Numbered from the stretch's first letter, positions 17,973-27,124 are shown. The stretch is DNA of 64,000 nt from Bacteroidales bacterium (GCA_012719495.1 JAAYAG010000122.1:25481-89480); one strand, 5' to 3'. Numbers and translations: made by a program. The notes: generated by a model not told the origin, from the sequence alone.

Positions 17973-17992
17973 TTGGTTAAACAAATAACCAA
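17973..17992 (-). promoter_or_regulatory. Hairpin between TPP aptamer and TonB-receptor start
   Basis: Seven-bp perfect stem TTGGTTA / TAACCAA with a six-base loop, ending 13 bases before the ATG. It could be part of the riboswitch expression platform that hides the start region. No T run follows, so control of translation is more likely than termination. Confidence 0.4.
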
Positions 17993-18015
17993 TGAGGCAG
18001 GAATTTACATCCTGA

Positions 18016-18190
18016 AAACACCTTCCCTTCGCCGGTACTAGCCGGATCAGGTTCAGAGGGTATGATCTCAGCCCTTAATTTTTAACCCCGCTTAAATGTC
18101 GTTGAGAGAAGGTTGCTTCAGATGAAAACACACTGAAATTATCTTCTCAATACACTGGATGCAGGATTTTTATGGGCACCCCATTGTGTA
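18016..18190 (-). ncRNA. TPP (THI-box) riboswitch
   Basis: Read on the minus strand the conserved blocks occur in order: GGGGTGCCC (P2/P3 5' side, 18174-18182), GGGCTGAGA (18066-18074), ACCC, CTGAACCTGATCCGG (P4/P5) and ACCGGCGAAGGGA (18024-18036). P2 is GGGGT/ACCC and P3 begins GCCC/GGGC. About 100 nt lie between the P3 arms, containing a further TTGAGAAG/CTTCTCTCAA hairpin, so P3 is unusually extended. TPP binding should shut off the downstream TonB receptor. Confidence 0.95.
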
Positions 18191-18201
18191 AAATATCGAT
18201 A

Positions 18202-18234
18202 CAAAGATATAGTATTTGTTCCCGAAGAACCAAA
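18202..18234 (-). promoter_or_regulatory. Promoter of the TPP riboswitch transcript
   Basis: On the minus strand TTTG (18231-18234), a 21-base spacer, then TATCTTTG (18202-18209): a full Bacteroidota -33/-7 promoter. The start point falls near 18195, at the 5' edge of the aptamer. Confidence 0.8.
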
Positions 18235-18257
18235 TTAAGCCAATTTGCTTAGGACTT

Positions 18258-18962
18258 TTATTGCAGAGAATTAACCTCGTCGAATTCTTTTAGAGTATTC
18301 TTTAGTTGTTTCAAGTACTTGCCGTAGAGTCGGTTGAAGAATAAATGAAACAAGAAGTAGTAAATTGAAATTACAATACCCAATGTTAACAGAAATGACA
18401 TACCAATAATCAGCCATTTGAAAAATGAAATATTAGAGATGTTGAGTTGCTGGGCAACAGTTTGAGAATTGAATCCTGAAATAAATCCGGTACTAAATGC
18501 GACTGTGATGTTTAAAAGGATTATTATCAGTATTATATAAAACATGGTTTTATACAGATTTAGAGTCCTGATATGCAGGGTGATTTTTTTCTTAAGGTTG
18601 ATTTGAGTACTGTTTTGTTTTTCAATGCGGTTGTAATTAACCCAAAAGACAATTATGGCAACAATAATTAGCAGGTATGTAAACCCTTCAATGGCTGTCA
18701 TCCAGTTTACCAAATTACCTGAGAGGGTGGGCTCTGAGATAATTTTTTCGAGCTTTGGGGTAACCCGCATTTCAATGGCAACCCAAAGTCCAATCCAAGC
18801 CAAAATTATAATGAGCCCAATACGGATATTTCGTCCAATTTTCTCAGTAATATCGAGAGTGCGGTTCTTTAGTAACGTGTCAATATCTTCCTGATTGAGT
18901 TGTCTTTTCTCGTTTTCGGAAGAAATTTTGTCCCATGTTTTCTTTAAATCTTCTAATTCCAT
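18258..18962 (-). CDS. Membrane protein, possible anti-sigma partner of the ECF sigma factor
   Basis: 234 residues. A charged cytoplasmic N-terminus (1-40, opening MELEDLKKTWDKI) precedes four hydrophobic segments, about 46-66, 90-110, 138-160 and 185-208, and a basic C-terminal tail. Its start codon shares one base with the stop codon of the upstream sigma gene (TAATG), so the two are translationally coupled. By position it could sequester that sigma factor, but it has no recognisable zinc anti-sigma motif. Function is inferred from context only. Confidence 0.7.
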   Translation of the reverse strand: MELEDLKKTWDKISSENEKRQLNQEDIDTLLKNRTLDITEKIGRNIRIGLIIILAWIGLWVAIEMRVTPKLEKIISEPTLSGNLVNWMTAIEGFTYLLIIVAIIVFWVNYNRIEKQNSTQINLKKKITLHIRTLNLYKTMFYIILIIILLNITVAFSTGFISGFNSQTVAQQLNISNISFFKWLIIGMSFLLTLGIVISIYYFLFHLFFNRLYGKYLKQLKNTLKEFDEVNSLQ

Positions 18963-19456
18963 TATGCTTCCTCCTCCATGAGTTTTTTTAATTTGCCCTT
19001 AATCCGGTTCATTTTTACGCGAACATAATTTTGCGTGATGCCTATTATCTCCGCAATTTCCTCGTACTTTTTATCTTCAAGGTACAGCAGGACAATCGAT
19101 TTCTCAATTCTGGATAATTTTGCAATGGCTTTGTGTAACACTTTTACTTGGTCTTCGAATGTGTCGTCATAAATTTCATCGGGAATAAGATAGATGCTTT
19201 TCCCAATTTCGCTTCGGTCGGGCCGTTTCTTGTTCTTTTTAAAATGGGTAATGGCGGTGTTAAGCGAAACCTGATACATCCATGTCGATACTTTCGACTC
19301 GTTGCGGAATGTTGGGAATGAACGCCATAACTGGGATACAATTTCCTGAAAAAGGTCTTGCCGGTCTTCATGTGTGTCACAATAAATGCCACAAACTTTG
19401 TGGATTATCCCTTGGTTTTGGGTTACAATATTTAGAAACACATCTTTCACTGGCAT
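18962..19456 (-). CDS. ECF-type sigma-70 family RNA polymerase sigma factor
   Basis: 164 residues. Region 2 is seen at about 10-75 (DRQDLFQEIVSQLWRSFPTF, then STWMYQVSLNTAITHFKK), and region 4 at about 105-155 with the helix-turn-helix YEEIAEIIGITQNYVRVKMNRIK. Regions 1 and 3 are absent, as in ECF sigmas. The coupled downstream gene encodes a four-helix membrane protein. No perfect -7 box upstream, so it may direct its own transcription. Targets unknown. Confidence 0.9.
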   Translation of the reverse strand: MPVKDVFLNIVTQNQGIIHKVCGIYCDTHEDRQDLFQEIVSQLWRSFPTFRNESKVSTWMYQVSLNTAITHFKKNKKRPDRSEIGKSIYLIPDEIYDDTFEDQVKVLHKAIAKLSRIEKSIVLLYLEDKKYEEIAEIIGITQNYVRVKMNRIKGKLKKLMEEEA

Positions 19457-19543
19457 TATCCCTTAAAAAAGACCATTAGAATTGACCCGATAAACATTCT
19501 CTGTTTGCAATAATTACACAAATTACTAATTCTTACTAGCTTG

Positions 19544-19602
19544 AAACAGAATGATCTTCACATTTTTTGTTTTCAAATATCTTTGTGTTGAACATTCTGT
19601 TT
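19544..19602. repeat. Long-armed inverted repeat between sigma and pseudouridine-synthase genes
   Basis: AAACAGAATG (19544-19553) and its exact complement CATTCTGTTT (19593-19602), with further pairing inside (TTCACA with TGTGTTGA). The loop holds a perfect plus-strand TATCTTTG box (19578-19585) although no plus-strand gene starts nearby. It could be the 3' structure of the pseudouridine-synthase mRNA, which ends 30 bases away. Confidence 0.45.
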
Positions 19603-19631
19603 TACGATATGTAGCATATTTGGCAAGAAAA

Positions 19632-20627
19632 TTACACTTTGAGCATTTTTAATTGATTTATTTCTGCCTGAGTCAGAAAACGCCATTTCCCCCGCGGCAG
19701 GTTCTTTTTGGTTAATCCGGCAAAATATACTCGGTCGAGTTTTGTCACCTCATAGCCAAGATGCTCGAAAATGCGGCGTACAATGCGGTTTCGGCCCGAG
19801 TGGATTTCGATGCCAATTTCGCGTTTGTCTTCTTCATCGACATAATTAATTGAGTCGGCTGCAATTGGACCATCATCGAGATCGATACCCCGGGCAACTG
19901 ACAGAAGGTCGTTTTTGGTTAGCTGTTTATTAAGGGTGGCCTGGTATATTTTTTTCCGGGAATGACTTGGGTGGGTTAGCTTCTTCGCCAAATCGCCGTC
20001 GTTGGTAAAGAGCAGCAATCCTGTGGTATCGCGGTCGAGCCGGCCAACAGGATAAATTCTTTCCGGGCAAGCGTTGACAACTAATTCCATAACGGTTTTG
20101 CGCTCCTGTGGGTCATCGGTAGTTGTAACGTAACCTTTGGGTTTGTTGAGTAACAGGTAAACTTTTTTCTCCGGACAAAGAGATTGCCCGTTGAAACGAA
20201 CATCATCGCTTAATGAGACTTTGGTGCCTAGTTCGGTGGTAATTTTCCCGTTGACAGTGACACATCCCGTGTTGATATATACATCGGCCTCGCGACGTGA
20301 ACATACGCCTGAATTAGCAAGGAAGCGGTTCAATCTAATTTTTTCATCGGGACGGAAGCCTCTTTTGGCTGGAGTTGAAAGGGTTGGTTTCTTTCTTTCT
20401 ACTACGGGCTTTTCTGTTTTTCCGGTTGATATAACTTCAACACGACTGTTCCTTTCGATGCCTTTGCCCGCCTGTTTGCTTGTAGCTTTGTTGGCTGGCT
20501 TTGATTTTATTCGGCTATCGCTCTTTTTTTTAGCTATTTGGGCTGGTGTGGTAGTTTTTCTTTTTAACTGGCTATTACCTGTTTTGTTACTTCTCATCGT
20601 TATTCTAATTTTTTGCAAAGGTCGCAT
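19632..20627 (-). CDS. 23S/16S rRNA pseudouridine synthase, RsuA/RluB family
   Basis: 331 residues. A Lys/Arg-rich disordered N-terminal extension (1-95) precedes an S4 RNA-binding domain (about 97-150, RLNRFLANSGVCSRREADVYI) and the catalytic domain with GRLDRDTTGLLLFTNDGDLA, whose aspartate in RLDRDT is the nucleophile, and later RNRIVRRIFEHLGYEV. It isomerises a uridine in ribosomal RNA. RluB (large subunit) is likelier than RsuA by general resemblance and the basic extension, but the exact target cannot be read. The start could instead be M11 (20597), since the upstream ATG lies close to a possible promoter. Confidence 0.88.
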   Translation of the reverse strand: MRPLQKIRITMRSNKTGNSQLKRKTTTPAQIAKKKSDSRIKSKPANKATSKQAGKGIERNSRVEVISTGKTEKPVVERKKPTLSTPAKRGFRPDEKIRLNRFLANSGVCSRREADVYINTGCVTVNGKITTELGTKVSLSDDVRFNGQSLCPEKKVYLLLNKPKGYVTTTDDPQERKTVMELVVNACPERIYPVGRLDRDTTGLLLFTNDGDLAKKLTHPSHSRKKIYQATLNKQLTKNDLLSVARGIDLDDGPIAADSINYVDEEDKREIGIEIHSGRNRIVRRIFEHLGYEVTKLDRVYFAGLTKKNLPRGKWRFLTQAEINQLKMLKV

Positions 20628-20756
20628 TTTTTTTGTTTAGAATATAATATTGTTCTTGAGAAAGAACCTCTTGTAAGATAATATGTTATATCAATAGATT
20701 ATTTTTAATTTTTGTAAGAAGGGGCAGAAGATAGCTTGAAAGTTATTAAGGGTAAT

Positions 20757-20788
20757 TTTGAAAATTGAAGCGATACATTTTATCTTTG
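20757..20788 (+). promoter_or_regulatory. Promoter of the EEP-family gene
   Basis: TTTG (20757-20760), a 20-base spacer, then TATCTTTG (20781-20788): one of the best full promoters in the window. It puts the transcript start near 20795, which excludes the TTG at 20758 as start codon and favours the TTG at 20812. Confidence 0.7.
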
Positions 20789-20811
20789 GAAACAATATAA
20801 ACACTGGTTTT

Positions 20812-21873
20812 TTGAGAAAAGTAATCCGAAATATTATCCTTGTGTTCAATATTTGTGTTGCACTGGCGTTGTTGGCATCTTACCTGGTGTCGGAGGTTAA
20901 CCCTGTAAAGTTTTGGATTCCATCTGTTTTAGGCTTAGCTTTCCCATATTTGCTTCTAATTAATGTTTTGTTTGTCTTCTTTTGGATGTTTTTCAAACGT
21001 CAGTTTATTTTGATTTCAGCGGTATGTATTGTTATCGGAATGCACATCAATACCAGCTATTTTCAGTTTTTGCCTAGGCATACTGCTCGAAAAGAAGGAA
21101 TTAAAGTATTGAGTTATAACGTGCAAAATTTTTATTCTTACCTCGAAAAAAAGAAGGATAATGACGCTATTATTGATTTTATTGCAGCGCAAAAGGCTAA
21201 CATTATATGCTTGCAGGAAACAAAACTTCAAAAAGAAGGAGATCTGAATCCTATTAAGTTAAAAAGCATGTTCCCGGGTATTAAGCACTGTCAGTTGGCG
21301 CACCAAAGCAAGTGGGGAGGGCCAGTTACTTTTACCAGTTACCCCATAGTTTCGATGGGGGAAATTCGTTTTGAAGACACAAAGAACATGGTGATTTTCA
21401 CTAATATTAAGATTGGTAACGATACCGTGAGGGTGTATAATTGTCATTTGCAGTCGTTTGGAATTAATACATCTGCATATTCTGTTATTGACGATCCCGG
21501 CCTTGATTCTCAAAAGATGAAGGAAATGCGTACAATTGCTTCAAAACTTAAGTGGGGGAATATTTATCGGGCGAAGCAAGTTGTGAAATTAAGCGGGCAT
21601 ATTGCTGCATGTCCTTATTCCGTAATTGTTTGCGGCGACTTTAATGACACTCCTATTTCGTTCACATACGGCGAAATTAGCGCCAAATTGAAGGATTCTT
21701 TTGTTGAATCGGGGAGTGGTGTTTCAAATACTTACCGGGGCAAGCTTCCTCAGAATCGTATCGATTATATATTTCATTCGAAGCACTTTAAGGCATACAA
21801 CTATACCCGACACAAGGTTGAATTCTCCGATCATTATCCAATAAGTACGTTTCTTGTGCAAAAGAAAAAGTAG
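20812..21873 (+). CDS. Membrane-anchored endonuclease/exonuclease/phosphatase (EEP) family protein
   Basis: 353 residues from a TTG at 20812, chosen because the frame upstream overlaps the promoter and because RKVIRNIILVFNICVALAL then forms a normal N-terminus. Three hydrophobic segments fill the first 95 residues, giving a membrane anchor. The catalytic EEP domain follows: LSYNVQNFYSY, ICLQETK (metal-binding Glu), CGDFNDTPIS (Asp-Phe-Asn), NRIDYIFHS and FSDHYPI (catalytic His). All key residues are present, so it is probably an active metal-dependent phosphodiesterase or phosphatase on the outer face of the inner membrane; substrate unknown. Confidence 0.85.
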   Translation: MRKVIRNIILVFNICVALALLASYLVSEVNPVKFWIPSVLGLAFPYLLLINVLFVFFWMFFKRQFILISAVCIVIGMHINTSYFQFLPRHTARKEGIKVLSYNVQNFYSYLEKKKDNDAIIDFIAAQKANIICLQETKLQKEGDLNPIKLKSMFPGIKHCQLAHQSKWGGPVTFTSYPIVSMGEIRFEDTKNMVIFTNIKIGNDTVRVYNCHLQSFGINTSAYSVIDDPGLDSQKMKEMRTIASKLKWGNIYRAKQVVKLSGHIAACPYSVIVCGDFNDTPISFTYGEISAKLKDSFVESGSGVSNTYRGKLPQNRIDYIFHSKHFKAYNYTRHKVEFSDHYPISTFLVQKKK

Positions 21874-21889
21874 GAAGTACAGGTTGTAG

Positions 21890-22369
21890 CTATTCTTTGA
21901 TTAAAAGCACCACAGCATACGACGAAATGCCTTCTTCGCGGCCAACGAAGCCTAATTTTTCAGTGGTTGTGGCCTTAACCGATATATTTGAAAAGGGAAT
22001 ATCCATTACCGAGGCAAGTCTTTCGCGCATGGTTGGAATATAATCTTTTAGTTTAGGGCGTTGGGCGCAAATAGTAGAGTCGATGTTGCCAACGCGGTAT
22101 CCCATGGAGCAAACAAGCTCACAGCACTTTTTAAGCAGTATCTTACTGTCGATGTTTTTGTAGGTATTATCGTTGTCGGGGAAGTGTTTGCCAATGTCGC
22201 CAAGCGCTAAAGCACCAAGCAGGGCGTCGCATATTGCATGGATGAGCACATCACCATCGGAATGGGCAACAGTACCTTTTTCGTGTTTAATTTTTATGCC
22301 TCCCAGCCAAAGCGATTCGCCTGCAGCCAAAGCATGCACGTCGTACCCGTTGCCCACTCTGATGTCCAT
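21890..22369 (-). CDS. ispF: 2-C-methyl-D-erythritol 2,4-cyclodiphosphate synthase
   Basis: 159 residues from the ATG at 22369, giving the standard start MDIRVGNGYDVHAL; the frame is open 15 codons further but only over the end of porV. Makes the cyclic diphosphate in the non-mevalonate isoprenoid pathway. Zinc ligands are in DVHAL and HSDGDVLIHAICDAL; further motifs GDIGKHFPD and KATTTEKLGFVGR are intact. Full length. It starts two bases from the end of porV on the same strand, so porV and ispF are co-transcribed; the same porU-porV-ispF order is, as I recall, present in Porphyromonas. Confidence 0.97.
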   Translation of the reverse strand: MDIRVGNGYDVHALAAGESLWLGGIKIKHEKGTVAHSDGDVLIHAICDALLGALALGDIGKHFPDNDNTYKNIDSKILLKKCCELVCSMGYRVGNIDSTICAQRPKLKDYIPTMRERLASVMDIPFSNISVKATTTEKLGFVGREEGISSYAVVLLIKE

Positions 22370-22370
22370 G

Positions 22371-23543
22371 TTATTTTCTCCCTTTCTTTTTTCCTTGTTT
22401 CTGGAAATCGTCAAGGTCGAAACCGAGGGTAAACCTCAATGTATTTTCCAGAGGGCTTTGTCTCCTAAGGGTATAGATATAAGAGAAATCGAGCGAGAAA
22501 ACGTTCATTTTGAGGCCAGCTCCAAACGAAAGATATTTTCTGTCGCCCTTATCTTTTGCTTCATTAAAAAACCCGGCACGAATAGCAAATTGGTTGCTGT
22601 ACCAATACTCGGCACCGAGCGAAAGGGTAATTTCAGATAACTCTTCTGAAAAACCGCCCGGGGCATCGTGTAACGACGTAAAAATCCCTTCGATAGGACC
22701 AAGGTCTTGATTTCCTTCCTGTGAGAATACTAGTCGACCATCGATAGTGTCAAGGACAGGAGAGGGTACAAGCAGTTTGTTCAAATCGACTGAAAAACTC
22801 ATTTTATTGTATTGGTCAATCTCTGTTGAATAGTTACCACCAATCTTCAAATTAGTAGGAATAAAATCTTTATAAGCTCCGTTGTCGTAGGTTATTTTTG
22901 CACCAATGTTAGAAATGTTGATACCCCCTGATATGACTGAATTTTTGCGGTTTTTGTAAATCTTTTTATTATAGAAAAATGCCACGTCGGCTGCGTATGA
23001 AGTACCAGCTTCGAGGTCGGCATCAATTATCCCGTTGTAAATATCGGAGAGGATGAAACGTAGGGCAACCGCTCCCGACCAGTTGTCGGACAGTTTTCTG
23101 CTATACCCGAAGTCAACCGCGAACTCATTAGGGTTCGATGAGCCATCGGGGGTTCCGTTAATAGTGAAAAGGTCCATAGAGCCTAAGTCGAAGTAACGCA
23201 AGCTTGCACTCAGCGCCTGAATGTCGTCCAATTGATGATATCCCGTCAGATAGGCAAGATCCATATCTTTCACCAAGCTACGCAGCCAGGGAGTATATGA
23301 TAAAGCGATACCAGAGCGGCTTTCAGTGAATACATATTTTGCCGGGTTCCAATACTGTGAATTAACATCAGGGCTGGTTGCTACCCCAACATCACCCATT
23401 GCTCCGCCCCTTGAGTCAGGGGCAATGGCCAGGAATGGAACTGCCGAACTAACAACATTCGATCCGGTTGCTGAATATTGAGCGCGGGCCATATTGCCCG
23501 ATAATACAAGTAAAACTATAAGAATAAGAATATTACGTTTCAT
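22371..23543 (-). CDS. porV: Type IX secretion system outer-membrane protein PorV (LptO)
   Basis: 390 residues with signal peptide (MKRNILILIVLLVLSGNMARAQ). The mature start YSATGSNVVSSAVPFLAIAP and the following DSRGGAMGDVGVATSPDVNS are hallmark PorV sequences. The rest is a FadL-like 14-stranded barrel. PorV carries cargo from the T9SS translocon to the PorU sortase. It lies downstream of porU on the same strand with a 121-base gap that holds its own -7 box, and upstream of ispF. Confidence 0.95.
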   Translation of the reverse strand: MKRNILILIVLLVLSGNMARAQYSATGSNVVSSAVPFLAIAPDSRGGAMGDVGVATSPDVNSQYWNPAKYVFTESRSGIALSYTPWLRSLVKDMDLAYLTGYHQLDDIQALSASLRYFDLGSMDLFTINGTPDGSSNPNEFAVDFGYSRKLSDNWSGAVALRFILSDIYNGIIDADLEAGTSYAADVAFFYNKKIYKNRKNSVISGGINISNIGAKITYDNGAYKDFIPTNLKIGGNYSTEIDQYNKMSFSVDLNKLLVPSPVLDTIDGRLVFSQEGNQDLGPIEGIFTSLHDAPGGFSEELSEITLSLGAEYWYSNQFAIRAGFFNEAKDKGDRKYLSFGAGLKMNVFSLDFSYIYTLRRQSPLENTLRFTLGFDLDDFQKQGKKKGRK

Positions 23544-23616
23544 TCGTCAAAAGTTATTTACTATTATTTTATGTCTTCTTTTCTAGAATAAATGCAAATC
23601 AAAAAATTAACTGTCC

Positions 23617-23624
23617 CAAAAATA
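23617..23624 (-). promoter_or_regulatory. Promoter -7 box for porV
   Basis: On the minus strand TATTTTTG, a perfect TAnnTTTG, in the porU-porV gap. porV can therefore be transcribed separately from porU. Confidence 0.45.
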
Positions 23625-23664
23625 GAATAACGGTTCGAATTTTTAGTTATTGCTTCGGTTTAAA

Positions 23665-26600
23665 TTATTTATTTACCACAACCATTTTCCCGGCACCATG
23701 TGCTGTCAATCCGCTTTGGCTTTTTAATTTTACTTGATAAACGAGCCATTGATGCCTGTTTACCGGCAATGCTTCTTCAAATAAGTTCCAGCGTACTTTC
23801 AGAGTAGTAGTTCGGCTTGAGGGAACTGACATTTCCGATATGTTGGCAATTTTTTGTCCGCTCAGAGTGTATATGTCAATTCCGATATTGAAAATGTCAC
23901 CAGGCAAATTATGGTCGATCACAAAATCGGTGTACGACGAAACCGGATTGGGCATGTTGCACACCGATGTGATCTTAAACCCGTTGTCAACAATAAAGTA
24001 AGTTTCTTTTTCAGCCGAATTGTTCTGCACATCCCAAATTTTCACCCAGATTTTATGTTCTCCCGGTTCAAGACCTTCAATTGGATATATTATTCTTCCT
24101 TTTTGATAGCTGTCTGAAATGTTTGAAAAATAGTTATTTAAGATTATTGGATTTGAATAATCGCCGTCAATTACAGCAACCAGGTCGTGCCCAATCCCGG
24201 CTCCAGCTGCATTAATGCCACTTTCGTCAAAGATGTTCACCCAAAGCAACGCGCTCGAAGAAATTTTATCGTAGGGCTTAAAGTCTTCATTATTCATGAA
24301 GAGTTCAACTTCGGGAGGGGTATTTTCGGTTATCGGGTTGTTTCCCGAACCACCAATATTGATATTGGTTACAGCTCCATTGGCATCGTGTTCGTTGTCG
24401 GTGGCGTAAAATAATATTTTTCCCGGGCCAATATTATACGATATATCTTTGGGTACAATAAACGTTAACTGAAATTTACCGTCTACAACCGATGATTCCC
24501 CTTTGTAAATTACATTATTCTGAACCGGATATTCGAACGGTGTTCCTCCGTCGTTGGCAAGAGTCTGGGCTATTTGTTCCTTATCAAAAATTGTTGTGTT
24601 TACTTTCCCATTAAAATTTGGGATCAGATTGTCATTGTGGTCGGTTATCGAGCCTTCAATAGTCACTTTTTCGAGTGCGCCAAGGGTGATCCTGTTTGAA
24701 TCTATTTCAACACCGTTTATTTTATCAACGCAGACATTGAATTTTGGGAAAGCCAGACGTAGCGTTGGGTCAGCAAGTAGAACGAATTTTGATTTGTTTT
24801 CATCATTTTTGGCTAAGGATGCTTTAGCATTTCGCATAACATCGCCAAGCCTTAATTTTTCGCCCATTTCATCGTGTTTAAAAATATTTTTGTAGAAAAG
24901 TTTGCTAAGTTCTTGGTTGCTATCACCAAATACAACTCGCGTAGTGGTGAAAATAGCAACAGCACCTCCCGAAGGGTTAAGCAATACATTTTCGCCAGCC
25001 GATGTTTCGTATGCATCGAAAGGTCCAAACTCGCATGTTGCTGTAAGAAACAGAGAAAGGGACTGGCTGTTTTTCCACGAGGAAATATCTTTAGTAACTA
25101 CAATGTTTTCGCTAGCCATGGCATTCGGGTTTCCATGCCCAATATAATTAACGATCAGTGCGCCATCGTTAATCGTTTCGTTTATTTCTTTATTTGCATC
25201 GGGGTAAGAGAATCCTCCTGAGGTTGCTACTTGCTTATAGGCATCTATGTAGATCTTTTTTGACGAGAAACCTGGCCAATTCGTGTGAAGAATGGTGTTG
25301 ATTTCTTCAGCATCTTTCATATATGCGTTACCATCTTCATCATCGGCAATTAGGCATACTGTATTTCTCCACGATCCAAGGGTCTCGTTACTTGAGTATT
25401 TAATAATTTTATCGATAACGATTTCAGCTTGGTTTTCGGTTGCACAGGGAATCCGACCAAGCCCGATGTCGATGAACCCCGAGTTTTCGCCTTCGTCCTC
25501 ATCCAGAAGTCCAAAGAAATCGTCGCTAACAAAAGAAGATCCTTTGGTTAAAGAACCCACCGATTGATATGTTGGGATATAGTTGTTGAATTTTTCTTTG
25601 TCGGTGCTGCGGTTGTTATATGAGCCGTCTCCCATAAGCAGTGCGTATTTAAATGTTGTTGCCGACGCTTTGTTCCGAGAAAAAAACATCCGGAACATAT
25701 TCCGGATTGCAGCAATATCAGGTAACCCGGAAGAAAATTCGTTGAACACTTCGGTTGTGGTAACTACCAAAACACTAAGATTGTCGGAAGTTCGCCTGAA
25801 TTCTGCCAGTCTTTCGGCTTGTTCGGCAAAGTTGGGATGGGTAACAATTATGAAATCATAATTAGGAAGCCCGTGAATATTTTGGTTTGGAACATTTGCT
25901 GAGAACTGGGGTTCGGGGAAATTGCCATTAACAGGGTCAAACACCAAATATTCGCCAACAATTCCACCTGAGCATTTTATTGATGTGGTGTTGTTTGTGT
26001 TGTTGAAAGTAGAAAAAACTTGCTTTGGTTCAAGTGGGGAAGTAACGTTCCACACAATAGTATTATTATTGGTGTTTTCAATTCGGTATTCAACTGTTGT
26101 GTAATTTCTTACATCGGCATTCCTGAAATCAGTTTGGCCCGATGAAAGTTGAAGCCTGGAGGGTACGGCAAGCGTTATGTTGTCGATATAAGCTTTACTG
26201 CCTTCGCCATTGTCGGGGGCAGAATAGGTAAAGTCAAGCGTAATATTACTTTTTGCTGGTATGTTTAATACCGATTTGACAAGATAGGCGTAATCAGCTC
26301 CGTCAGAACTTATGTTTACTGCCCGGTAGTCGATAGAATAGGAATTCGTACTATTTGCTTTGACGTTCATTTTTGAACCTTCGGAGCAGCGTGCGCCGGA
26401 ATTTACAATCACTGATGCCAATTTCCCATCTATAGCATTTTCAAAAGAGAAAGTATAGGTTTTACGCAAGCCAGAAAGCAGTAAGTCGCTGAACCATAGC
26501 CTTCCTGAATTGATCAGGTTGATTTCTTCTTTTTCGTAATGGGCTAAGGCAGTGTATGTAGAAATTGTTGTGTCTGCATTTTCTGCAGGAACTTCGAGGC

Positions 26601-27099
26601 CTGATGGTGCCGGTGAGGGGGAAATGTCAGAAGATAAGTAGAAAAATGTAGAATCACTATATAGATTAATTGTATGATCAAATGTCGAAGCTGAACTATT
26701 GTAACTCCAGCTTGTTGAACCTGGCGAGTAAAAGAATATACAATTTGCTCCGCTTTTGTCTTTTGTATGTATAACAGGTAGTTGTGTCAAATCATCTGGA
26801 TAGGGCAAATAATTCATTTTGGGCAGCATGAAACCACCGTTACTGTACACAGCCACATTCGATGGATTTGATATGCCCATACTATTTAATTTATTGTAGC
26901 TGAGTTTTACAATCCCCCTATTTGTTGTCGACACTTTAATCCATTTTCCTGTTGCCAAAACAGAAGTATTAGCATACGTTGTACCATTCTTCTCTGATAT
27001 AAGGTCAGTAGCACCCAACCCTCTTGCGTAAACATCAGTTGTGTAATGTGTTACGAGGAGAAAAAATGCAAGTAAGGATGGTAAAATATTGTGTCTCAT
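23665..27099 (-). CDS. porU: Type IX secretion system sortase PorU (C25 gingipain-like cysteine protease)
   Basis: 1144 residues with signal peptide. An N-terminal beta-rich region (about 30-400) precedes the C25 domain (about 400-790). The catalytic histidine is in NYIGHGNP (near 660) and the cysteine in TATCEFG (C689), with the expected spacing. Ig-like parts follow, ending in a T9SS CTD-like module (MPNPVSSYTDFVI, then a closing GAGKMVVVNK). PorU removes the C-terminal signal of T9SS cargo and attaches it to A-LPS at the cell surface. Divergent from gldJ and followed by porV, the conserved T9SS gene neighbourhood. Normal length for the family. Confidence 0.94.
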   Translation of the reverse strand: MRHNILPSLLAFFLLVTHYTTDVYARGLGATDLISEKNGTTYANTSVLATGKWIKVSTTNRGIVKLSYNKLNSMGISNPSNVAVYSNGGFMLPKMNYLPYPDDLTQLPVIHTKDKSGANCIFFYSPGSTSWSYNSSASTFDHTINLYSDSTFFYLSSDISPSPAPSGLEVPAENADTTISTYTALAHYEKEEINLINSGRLWFSDLLLSGLRKTYTFSFENAIDGKLASVIVNSGARCSEGSKMNVKANSTNSYSIDYRAVNISSDGADYAYLVKSVLNIPAKSNITLDFTYSAPDNGEGSKAYIDNITLAVPSRLQLSSGQTDFRNADVRNYTTVEYRIENTNNNTIVWNVTSPLEPKQVFSTFNNTNNTTSIKCSGGIVGEYLVFDPVNGNFPEPQFSANVPNQNIHGLPNYDFIIVTHPNFAEQAERLAEFRRTSDNLSVLVVTTTEVFNEFSSGLPDIAAIRNMFRMFFSRNKASATTFKYALLMGDGSYNNRSTDKEKFNNYIPTYQSVGSLTKGSSFVSDDFFGLLDEDEGENSGFIDIGLGRIPCATENQAEIVIDKIIKYSSNETLGSWRNTVCLIADDEDGNAYMKDAEEINTILHTNWPGFSSKKIYIDAYKQVATSGGFSYPDANKEINETINDGALIVNYIGHGNPNAMASENIVVTKDISSWKNSQSLSLFLTATCEFGPFDAYETSAGENVLLNPSGGAVAIFTTTRVVFGDSNQELSKLFYKNIFKHDEMGEKLRLGDVMRNAKASLAKNDENKSKFVLLADPTLRLAFPKFNVCVDKINGVEIDSNRITLGALEKVTIEGSITDHNDNLIPNFNGKVNTTIFDKEQIAQTLANDGGTPFEYPVQNNVIYKGESSVVDGKFQLTFIVPKDISYNIGPGKILFYATDNEHDANGAVTNINIGGSGNNPITENTPPEVELFMNNEDFKPYDKISSSALLWVNIFDESGINAAGAGIGHDLVAVIDGDYSNPIILNNYFSNISDSYQKGRIIYPIEGLEPGEHKIWVKIWDVQNNSAEKETYFIVDNGFKITSVCNMPNPVSSYTDFVIDHNLPGDIFNIGIDIYTLSGQKIANISEMSVPSSRTTTLKVRWNLFEEALPVNRHQWLVYQVKLKSQSGLTAHGAGKMVVVNK

Positions 27100-27124
27100 T
27101 TTATTTTTCTTTAAAAAACGGGTT

